Assembly: GCA_947568835.1 (NCBI GenBank)
Contig: OX387603.1
Span: 25,010,651-25,074,650 of the forward strand
Reading direction: 5' to 3'
From: Protonemura montana
Lineage: Eukaryota; Arthropoda; Insecta; Plecoptera; Nemouridae
Length of the DNA stretch: 64,000 bases
Shown here: positions 57,401 through 64,000 of the stretch, one piece after another
Position numbering within the stretch: the first letter of the stretch is position 1
Layout of the letters: each line of letters opens with the position of its first letter
The notes under the pieces: generated by a model
What the model was told of the DNA's origin: nothing
The model's input: the letters and a program-made list of their open reading frames with translations, nothing else
Database searches by the model: none
Made by a program: the position numbers and the translations under genes

Positions 57401-60160
57401 AAATGATCACTTGTGAATTTTTAACCTTTTGCTTTTCACTACAACGAGCGCTGTATGACAAGGTTTGGCTAACTACCGGTAAAATTAAAAATGTGGTTGA
57501 CAGAAAATGCTAAAATTGACTGTAGAATTCATAAATATTACATAAACTGCGAGTATTAAAGATCACCTGCACGTTAAATTGAGAAAATTTGTAAGGTTAT
57601 CCATTCAGCTGTAATTTGAGTGACTACTGAGTACATATAAGAATCGAGCTTGATCAAGCATCAAGCCGACACTAACCGTTCTGCCGCCTTGTCCGGCTCG
57701 ATGTCCAGGAAGTCGTCGTGGTCGACAAGCAGCTGCATGATTGGCTCATGTAGGGCGGCCGTAAGGAACAGCTTGCCCGGGAAGAGACCCTCGGTGAACT
57801 CGGCATAGAGCCTCGCAAACGCACATGACTTCTTCCGCAACAGGCTGTAATGTTTGGATGTCGTGTCAACAACAGTTAGGTTATGCAATCGTGGCGATAA
57901 ACTGACAAGTTGCTACGGCTGAGAGGATTTGTTACATGAGCGAAGCAAATACGAAATTTGACTACATATATTTTTTGTTTTGTTTTAATATCGTTTGATT
58001 GATTTGATATGAGATATTTTCATACTTTTTTCTTTATGTTTGTTTGATCTTTACTGATCAAGAGCTTTAACAGATTTCTATGAAATTCTCATACAAACTT
58101 CGAAACCTTTCCGGAAAGAATTGAATGGATGGTATTTTTCTATCAATTTTTTTAAACAATCAACTTGTTTCCGTATAATATCATAATATGCTATACTAAA
58201 CTATATGAATGCTAAAATACTTCACATAATTTAAATAAATACTAAATAATGCGCATAAATAATGCACTAAATACTAAATAATGCGCATAATGGCAATGAC
58301 TATTTTGCACTATATTGTGCCTGAAAATGATAGATCTGCGTTTCATTCCACTTTTGTTTATGTTTTTTGCTATTTTTGTGCTAAATTGATTACAATACAG
58401 CTTTGGATTTAAGAAATGAATAAACGCTCATTGTTCAACTTTTTATAAAAGTGCATCCACGAAGCCCTAGTTTGTAAAATCAGTTTGTCAATTGTCTGAC
58501 AAGTCCATAGTCCCAATGCAAGGGTTTACAGCACCCAATTTCAAATTAAATCAGAAAAATTCATTAATTAGATATGTCCTATAATCACTATCAACTGAAT
58601 GTCCGTGGACAGTTGGCAAGTTTGTTACCTGCGCGGGTTGTCAGCGGTGGCGAGCTGTAGCCTCGTGAGGTGACGCAGCAGCCGCAGAACGATGGCGGAG
58701 TCCTGACGCAGGTGGGCAGACCCAAAGAGTCCGGCAGCCAGCGAGTGGACAACGGCCCCGTTGTTGGCGACTCCTCCGAGATCGCCCGCTGCCAGGCAGG
58801 CCGCCAGCAGAGTCGGGGAAGTGCGCAACGTGGAGAGCAGCGCTCCGTACGACAAACATTCCTGCAATCGGCACTCAAACGCTGTCAGCAAGACATTCTG
58901 GGGTGACCCAATGCAGAGTTGATTAGTGAGGGGCAGCTCATTGGTATCGGGTTTATTGGTTTGGTCAGAGTTCAGGGCTGATGCTAAACTTTCTGCAGAG
59001 CAAACGAGCATTCTACAAATGGTATGGTAATATGTACTAGTGGCTGTATTTTTTAACAAACCTTTAATTAAATACTTGACTACAAATATTTATGCTGAAG
59101 TCAGCATATACAAAGATTAATAGAGCTTATTCCAGTCTCAAATGTGAGTAATTTGCCAGAAACAACATTAAATATCCTTTCTTAGCTCTCGAAATTACAA
59201 TGAGTCCTCTTCAACGGGCCCCTATATTTTTGGTATAGTTGATCTGGCCGTCATTTTTCGCAAATAAAGTTTCACATTATTAAGGAGGCTCCGAGTGAAG
59301 GGAAACCAAATGCTATCAATGCCTCTCTTCAAATTCACTGTATAGTCACTCTCTCCAAAACCTCAAGAGAAGGGAACACCTTATGGGATTAGTTGCTTAA
59401 CTGTGCCATACATTGTAACAACATTTCACATCAGTCAAGAATTTTTGCCTTTCACCAGAGACCACTGATACTATCGATGGACCATCGGAGTTTTTTATGT
59501 AAGTTGCTCAGCCCCAGGATAAACATTTAGCGATTGAATTATCGTCAGTGTGTGTGATAGGTTTACGGACAGAGGCACAGACAAGCTTGCATTAGATCTC
59601 ACCTGGTAGCCGAGTACTTTGCTACCATCCAAAAATCGTGTATTTTCAAGAGAATTTGCCTTCTGGCTACAGGATGCCGGTGAGCAGTCAGGTCGCGAAA
59701 CGATTAAACAGTTGAGATTATCTCGCTGTTGTGCTGTGACCCACGCTAGCTCTGCTAGCTGAGAGGACACCTTCACCACCTACAAATCCAAACACAGTTA
59801 TTATTATTATTCATATCATCAAAATAGAACATGTAAGTCACATGTACCTTTCATTTAGAAAAAAACTGCAAAAATATCATTTCAAGATTAATTTAAAAGT
59901 TCAAATGAAAGGTTAGTAGGTGCCCACAAGAATAGCTCTTGTCCTGTTAAATGTATTAAATGCAGGATCAGCCAAAAGATCGTTCAGGAAAACTGCTCTA
60001 TACATCAAACATGACTATTAAATTAACCTCTGCTCACCTTCTCGTTCAAGTCGTGCAGGTGCTGTTGTTCAGAAGTTATGAACAGCCGCTCTTGCCGCAG
60101 CTTGTTTGCCAGATCCAAAATTCCATTCTGCAGTGAACCCATCATACCACCATTCTCCAT
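39491..60160 (-). CDS. GAPVD1: GTPase-activating protein and VPS9 domain-containing protein 1 (GAPex-5)
   Basis: Twenty-five coding exons join in phase, 5' to 3': 60038-60160, 59603-59779, 58629-58861, 57677-57844, 56858-57086, 56246-56455, 55394-55543, 54496-54688, 53855-53994, 53519-53657, 52333-52485, 51776-51952, 50949-51068, 49708-49890, 48784-49002, 48156-48508, 47368-47586, 46961-47070, 45993-46278, 45368-45466, 44910-45061, 43747-43958, 42899-43088, 41708-41897, 39491-39631. The product is 1521 aa; human GAPVD1 is about 1480. The N-terminal RasGAP-like domain spans about residues 60-430 ([27 protein letters not shown]). The disordered middle keeps conserved islands ([39 protein letters not shown]). 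The VPS9 exchange domain lies at about 1375-1521, with the signature [22 protein letters not shown] split by the last intron. The protein activates Rab5/Rab31 and is reported to act on Ras-family GTPases in endocytosis and insulin signalling. Confidence 0.97.
40011..40060. repeat. Dispersed repeat beginning ACTAGGGCTT
   Basis: ACTAGGGCTTTACAAACACAATTTTAGTTGCATTGTGATGAGTGAAGC matches, with scattered changes, 44328-44382 (ACTAGGGCTTCGCAAACG). The reverse end CGAAGCCCTAGTTTG appears near 58458-58472. All three lie in GAPVD1 introns. It is probably one end of a DNA transposon family, but full borders were not resolved. Confidence 0.5.
40166..41354. mobile_element. hAT-like non-autonomous element
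   Basis: The left end reads TAGAGCCACGATTATATGGTG. The right end, reversed, reads TAGAGCCAAGATTTTATGGTG. A perfect 8-bp duplication CCAATAAC flanks it (40158-40165 and 41355-41362). Length is 1189 bp. Internal sequence is AT-rich with CGAAATCGCG-type motifs near both ends and no transposase. The 8-bp duplication and T/CAGAG end fit the hAT superfamily. It lies in the last intron of GAPVD1. Confidence 0.8.
41440..41580. repeat. Diverged repeat, related to 44620-44810
   Basis: Both copies share a run resembling TGAAA.. GAGAACACAA.. AAATCGGA.. ACACACAC.. GGGGT.A...AATTGAAGAT. Similar tails with AAATCGG-AGCCGTTT and ACACACAC are common in arthropod and other invertebrate transposable elements. 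Family not assigned. Confidence 0.4.
42079..42478. mobile_element. Foldback MITE, copy 2
   Basis: This is a 400-bp copy of the family at 20798-21215. It starts CGTTGAGTGTAGGTTATAGG and ends with the exact reverse. A perfect 7-bp duplication GTATAAC flanks it (42072-42078 and 42479-42485). It lies in the GAPVD1 intron between exons 23 and 24. The cleaner ends and duplication suggest that it is younger than copy 1. Confidence 0.85.
44620..44810. repeat. Diverged repeat, related to 41440-41580
   Basis: It contains CTGAAACTTGTAGGCGG, GAGAACACAAAAGTG, TTTAAATCGGATTAGG and CACTCACACACAAGTG, matching the order of blocks at 41440-41580. It lies in a GAPVD1 intron. No terminal structure was resolved. 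Confidence 0.4.
48215..48445 (-). repeat. PLANG coding repeat in GAPVD1 exon 16
   Basis: Seven units of 10-11 residues follow the pattern M/I-PLANG-C/V-I/L-PS/SP. Examples are [31 protein letters not shown] and [10 protein letters not shown]. Unit DNA is about 30-33 bp and diverged, so the array is not brand new. It lies in the disordered region between the RasGAP and VPS9 domains. I do not recall such units in vertebrate GAPVD1, so this looks lineage-specific. Confidence 0.8.
49045..49695 (-). repeat. 55-bp minisatellite in GAPVD1 intron 14, open in all minus frames
   Basis: About twelve copies of a 55-bp unit (minus sense: CCATGCTGTTGTCCAGC, then AAGGCATGGCTTGCCAAACG, then TTTCAAAGCTTGCAGT) fill most of the intron between exons 14 and 15. 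Because 55 is not a multiple of three, three units make a 55-residue super-repeat. All three minus frames are open across the array. The whole intron (49003-49707) is 705 nt and continues the reading frame of both flanking exons, so retention would add 235 residues rich in Ser, Cys, Lys and Leu. Confidence 0.85.
50262..50892. mobile_element. hAT-type MITE, copy 1
   Basis: The element starts TAGGGATGCCTCCGGGTAG. Its end, reversed, reads TAGGGATGCCTTCGGATATCCGGGT. A perfect 8-bp duplication GTTCTAAC flanks it (50254-50261 and 50893-50900). Length is 631 bp. The interior has CCGGGTACCCGG-rich ends, a poly-C/poly-A run (about 50337-50373) and a GC-rich middle, with no transposase. It lies in the GAPVD1 intron between exons 13 and 14. 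Confidence 0.85.
52500..53460. repeat. About 80-85-bp minisatellite split by a MITE
   Basis: Units containing GGTGCAAGCATGGATGTCTACA, TAGGTTGGCATCTTCAATGG and GGGACATGTGTGCCAAGGTA occur at about 52530-52720 and again at 53310-53450. The hAT-type MITE 52721-53301 sits exactly inside one unit and duplicates its ATGTCTAC. About five units in total. It lies in the GAPVD1 intron between exons 10 and 11. Confidence 0.75.
52721..53301. mobile_element. hAT-type MITE, copy 2
   Basis: This 581-bp copy of the family at 50262-50892 has the same order of CCGGGTA ends, poly-C/poly-A run and GC-rich centre. It starts TAAAGATGCCTCCGGGTAG and ends CCCGGGTATCCCTA. A perfect 8-bp duplication ATGTCTAC flanks it (52713-52720 and 53302-53309). 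Long identical stretches shared with copy 1 suggest recent activity of an unseen autonomous partner. Confidence 0.85.
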
Positions 60161-60477
60161 TGTTCCTCCAGCCAAGAAACTTATTTATTTTGATTCTGGA
60201 AAAGGCAGAAATCTTTTGTTCAAAATATCATATCGTAACCCACTTTAAAAAGTGCAACTTGATGTAACTTTTAACTAGGTTTTTACTTGTGACCTACAAA
60301 AGGACACAGCTAAAGCAAGCAAGGGGTATGTTACAAGAAATCATTAATCCATCAAATCCTACGCGTGGGTATTGCCATTTGCCAGAACAAGGTGCTTTGT
60401 CACATAACATGTGTGCAAATCTATTTAAAGCAACAACATTGAAAGCACAGTGCGAGGTGATTAGTAACCTCATTTAC

Positions 60478-60545
60478 CTGTACGATTTCGCTGCCTTCAC
60501 GAGATGACAGGAACTCTCGCGTCAATCAAATTACGGAGAGAATAC
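60478..60545 (-). other. Candidate non-coding first exon (5' UTR) of GAPVD1
   Basis: On the minus strand, sequence ending GAAATCGTACAG|GTAAATGAGG provides a donor. The ATG exon has an acceptor at CTTTTCCAG, so it starts at 60195 and contributes a 35-nt leader before the ATG at 60160. This gives a spliced 5' UTR. The upstream end of the exon, and so the promoter, is not defined; 60545 is a guess. Confidence 0.45.
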
Positions 60546-61729
60546 AAAGTAACATAATAGACACACCAGAAAAAGTACTATTTCGTATTATAATTCCTAT
60601 TTGGTTGTAATACGACTTAAAGTTATAAATGAAAACACTCCCCCTTGTGTGTAGCCTGCCATTTTGGTTCTATGATGACTGACATCGTTGCCACATGTAA
60701 AAAAAAGTCCCTAGATGAGGAACATTCAGACATGAAAACGATCAAATAGGGGAAAATACCATTTTGGCCCAAAGTCGGGAAAAAATTGAATAGCACTGCG
60801 ATTTACAAAATTCGTAGATACTGAATTTGGTTATCTGGAGAAGATGAGTCACAGGTATAAATCAAAGATCTTATTATTAGTGTATTAAACGTTAGCACAG
60901 TTACTTAAGTGTTGGCGCTCTTGAAATCATCTTTGCTTGAAATCTTACAGCTGTCTACACAGTTTATCTAAAGCATAATATCAGATAATATCATGGGGAT
61001 CTTCTCAATATAGGAAATTTTCATCAAATGTTAAGCACGGGATGCGGTCCTGTGTCCACAATTTTGTGCCTGTAAAGGTACAGAGCAATTTTCAGACCGA
61101 TACTGGCCACCAGTTTCTGAAAAGCACACACATACAAAAGCACACACAGAAACGGAATCAGAATCGAAAATAATTTAAAATCAGGAAATAGGAATTTTAC
61201 TCTTAAGCTGACAGAATCGGAGTTTTTATTCTTGAATAGACCGAATAATTTTAATCGGCCAAATTTGGCCGATTAAAATTGGCTTAAGCCATTCGACGCT
61301 CGAGTATAGTACTCACTTGGGTAGAATATTCTTATCTTGAGCTCAGTATTTTTATAATTTTAGTCCATGTCACTGTGAAATCAACCTCATAAATAACTTA
61401 ACCAACTCTTGCTACAATTTTATTTTATATATTTTATTTCAACATAAATTAAATTAAAAAATTCATATCATATAATTATAATTAATAATACACATGGATG
61501 TATATAGCAGAGCCTACAGTCATCCGATCAACAGTTTTATTCTGTAATCACCAACAACCGAGCAAACGAGCCGGCTTAGCGGGCGAAAGATCGCCACTCC
61601 GTATCACATACCAGTTCAGTTGTGCTTGAGCACTCCACTGTCATTGTACAAACAATGGATTTGCATTAAAAATATAGTGATCCTATATCGTACGTAATGG
61701 CGTATGACCCTCTAAGCACGCACGCGCGG
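60546..61729. other. Spacer between GAPVD1 5' end and SLC7A9-like 3' end
   Basis: About 1.2 kb of AT-rich DNA that must contain the GAPVD1 promoter and the transporter's 3' UTR. No open frame or clear promoter motif is recognised. A local inverted repeat, TTTTAATCGGCCAAATTTGGCCGATTAAAA at about 61247-61278, is the only structured item. Confidence 0.5.
61536..61541 (-). terminator. Candidate poly(A) signal of the SLC7A9-like gene
   Basis: The minus strand reads AATAAA about 190 nt after the stop codon. Motif and position only. Confidence 0.45.
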
Positions 61730-64000
61730 CTAGTACATGGTGTCTGTTGGCGCCACCTCAAGCAGCAGCTGGCAAAACACCGTCAACCGATCTGCAAAAG
61801 AGATCACAAGTCAGCAATCATTTCTCGGCAACATGATAAGCATCACCAAGTGTGTTCTTTTACCCACTGCTCTCTAGCGCCTTAAACAACCATGTGATGT
61901 TTTTTTTCATGCATCAAACCTGGTAATTTATTTTATAAGAGTAAATGGGGCTTCAACAATAACCAACCTAATCTGTGGCCAGCCATCATTTGTTTCACTA
62001 CCAACTTCTACAACAATGTTGTGGCTTTTTTTGGTTGTTATTCAGATGGTAAAACTTCCCAAATAATATTGTCGAGCCAATGCGTTTGAATTAGATGTAG
62101 ATGAATAGCATCACATTCGATTATTATTTCGCTTATCCATTAAACCAGGACGAAAGTCCAAAAGTTATTGACATTCACTTTCAGATTTAAAGCGCCATAA
62201 TGGGGCATTAAGGCTCCTGGCCGAACACCATGCTTGTAGCTGAACGTACCCATGCACTTGGGCGCAGCACCGTAGCGCACCACAGGCACGTAGACGACCA
62301 GACCGCTAGCGATGAAGAGCGCGGCATACAGGTACTCCACCTGCGGCTTATCGACGATCGGCGCCACGATGAGGTACACGGACACCACCAGGACCACAAC
62401 GGGAATGATGAGCGGAACCTGGAGGCACCAGCGATCAGTCAGCAACCAGCGTGGACCATCACTACCTAATCTTATCGAGACTCAGACTCATGATGAGTGA
62501 GATTTTGCTAATAAAGTGTGCTTGAAAGTGGACCTGGAGTTTTATTTCGGAGTTTTTATCGTAACTTGCTAATGTTTCTCTTGAAAAATTGCATTATTTT
62601 AAAAGATGACCACCTACTAACAGCTTTGATGCCATAGCTCTGTAATTATTTCATTTTGTTGGTGTGTTTGTGTGTGTACCAAAAGGCTGGATATGACAAA
62701 TGAGGAAGAAGGCACGGATAAATTATGGAACTTGCCAAAGTTGAGCAGGTACACCGCGAAAGATTCTTCTACTGCGACCCACCTTCTCAACTTATGTCAT
62801 TTATATACGTTCTTCCCCTTAAGTCATAAATTGGTTAAATTGATAATTGATAAATTATGAATCATATCGATAATCAAATGATGATTGATAAATTGATTCA
62901 TAAATTGAAACTTCTATGTTGGATAATAAACCATTTAGAAATATGTTGGGACATGTATGTGGCAAATAGAGTTTTACGTTGCAAATACTTGTGTTGATTG
63001 CCGTTGTGTGTGGTAATGAGTTGAAAGGGAGAGCAACAAACCTTATAGGGCCGCGGGGCGTTGGGCTTGGTGTGGCGCATGACGAGCAAGGCGAACATGG
63101 CGCCACCGTAGAAGATCCACGCGGTGAAGCTGAAGAAGTCGATGAGGGAGTCGATACTGCCAGAGAGAACCATCGCCACGGCAATCAGCGACTGCAACAA
63201 ATAACAAGAGGTCACACGCTTTGAAACATGCAATGGATTCCTTCCCAAAAGCATTCAGATTGGATATTTAAAAAAAAAAATCTTTTTAAGCGACGTATTT
63301 AACGACAGCAGTGATTTCACATGGGTCCATGCTGGGTCCATGTTATAATGCACACAATGCATTAATATGATATGTTATTCAGGAGATAGACTTTTTAAAA
63401 ATGCTCCATTCTATTCCATCTGCAAAGATGCATTTCAATCATAAATACTACTACCGTTGAGTGTAAACCTATAAACTCAACGCCTCTTGAAAATTTAACT
63501 CCTGGTCCCCAACTTTACAGATAGAGCAACGCTTTCTAATGGTGGTGAACGTGGTTCAATATCGCAAATTGGAACAACTTTTTGAAAGGAAGCACCGTTG
63601 AGTGTGTGAATGTAGTGTTCATAGTAATAAAATCAGCAATCATTTAATATTGGCAAAGCAAAAAGTCACGAGACTGTAATAACGTAGCACAATCTTTTGA
63701 TCGGCATCACACCCATTTCGCTTGTTGTCATCCGAAAAGTCACCGGCAGAAGTCATGTGAGGCTATCTCGTAAAATCTTAGCCAATAGGTAGCAAAAGAT
63801 ATGAATCCGTGCATGTAAGACCTATGGTCTTAACTGGTATATTTCATTAAGTTACTAGAAGCGTTGATGCAGTGTCCCCTGTGAAAGCGGCAGCTCGTAA
63901 GCTTTGCCGCTGGCGAGTTCCAAGCAACTCACGTGAAAGATGAGTCCCGGCGAAGGTGTGAGTCTTCGCACGTGCACATACGAAAGGATGTCCAACAGGT
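61730..64000 (-). CDS. SLC7A9: b(0,+)-type amino-acid transporter, SLC7A9-like, C-terminal part
   Basis: Four exons are visible: 63933-64000 (cut by the window edge), 63042-63191, 62250-62418 and 61730-61791, all in phase. They encode about the last 149 residues of a 12-helix APC-superfamily transporter. Landmarks are LSYVHVRRLTPSPGLIF, DFFSFTAWIFYGGAMFALLV with PRPYK, the next helices IIPVVVLVVSVYLIVAPIV and YLYAALFIASGLVVYVPVV, and a tail FCQLLLEVAPTDTMY that aligns with the SLC7A9 end. SLC7A9 pairs by a disulfide with SLC3A1 and exchanges cystine and dibasic for neutral amino acids at the plasma membrane. Substrate type cannot be read from this part, and the key TM1 region is outside the window. 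Another light-chain SLC7 (A5-A8, A10, A11, A13) is the alternative. Confidence 0.85.
63192..63932. repeat. SLC7A9-like intron with MITE end fragments
   Basis: ACCGTTGAGTGTAAACCTATAAACTCAACG at about 63453-63482 looks like a collapsed or internally deleted foldback MITE of the 20798/42079 family. CACCGTTGAGTGTG at about 63593 is a further end-like fragment. The rest holds nothing recognisable. Confidence 0.5.

Noticed and set aside
21725..60160. Idea that CFAP69 and GAPVD1 form one functional system because they are adjacent on one strand
   Set aside because: Separate start codons, stops and 1.4 kb of spacer, and known roles in cilia and endosomes are unrelated; adjacency alone is not evidence.

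Overview
This is a eukaryotic (metazoan) window: GC-rich exons with GT-AG splice sites lie in AT-rich introns that are dense in SINEs, foldback elements and DNA transposons. No operons, Shine-Dalgarno sites or CRISPR arrays are present. CFAP69 implies a lineage that keeps motile cilia or flagella. Gene sizes and the 5S-derived and tRNA-derived SINEs fit an invertebrate. The cytochrome b5 looks arthropod-like to me, but I cannot name the species. Gene identities come from remembered family sequences; no search was run.

Layout. 1-3 kb: a possible exon end at 1-51 (+), mostly featureless DNA, and one orphan exon-like piece on the minus strand (2990-3071). 4.2-5.0 kb (-): a complete four-exon cytochrome b5. 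5.3-20.3 kb (+): a complete 18-exon NUP214 (2064 aa by my join), divergent from cytochrome b5 across 301 bp. 21.7-38.1 kb (-): CFAP69, 15 recognised exons, convergent with NUP214, with one 7.5-kb intron packed with tRNA-like repeats and a decayed TTAA transposon. 39.5-60.2 kb (-): a complete 25-exon GAPVD1 (1521 aa by my join), RasGAP at the N terminus and VPS9 at the C terminus. 61.7-64.0 kb (-): the last four exons of an SLC7A9-like amino-acid transporter, cut by the window edge.

The five genes are ordinary housekeeping or ciliary genes with unrelated jobs (haem-protein electron transfer, nuclear pore transport, cilia, endosomal GTPase control, amino-acid exchange). There is no sign that they form one system; only the cytochrome b5/NUP214 pair shares a probable promoter.

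The unusual content is in repeats. The most interesting is a 55-bp minisatellite inside a GAPVD1 intron that is 705 nt long (a multiple of three) and open in frame with both flanking exons. Others are clade-looking coding expansions in GAPVD1 (PLANG units) and NUP214 (LFGGQ units), a direct repeat of about 1.3 kb carrying degenerate tRNA-like modules each followed by a T-run, a 5S rRNA-derived SINE family, two paired MITE families with clear target-site duplications, and a decayed Kolobok-like transposon.
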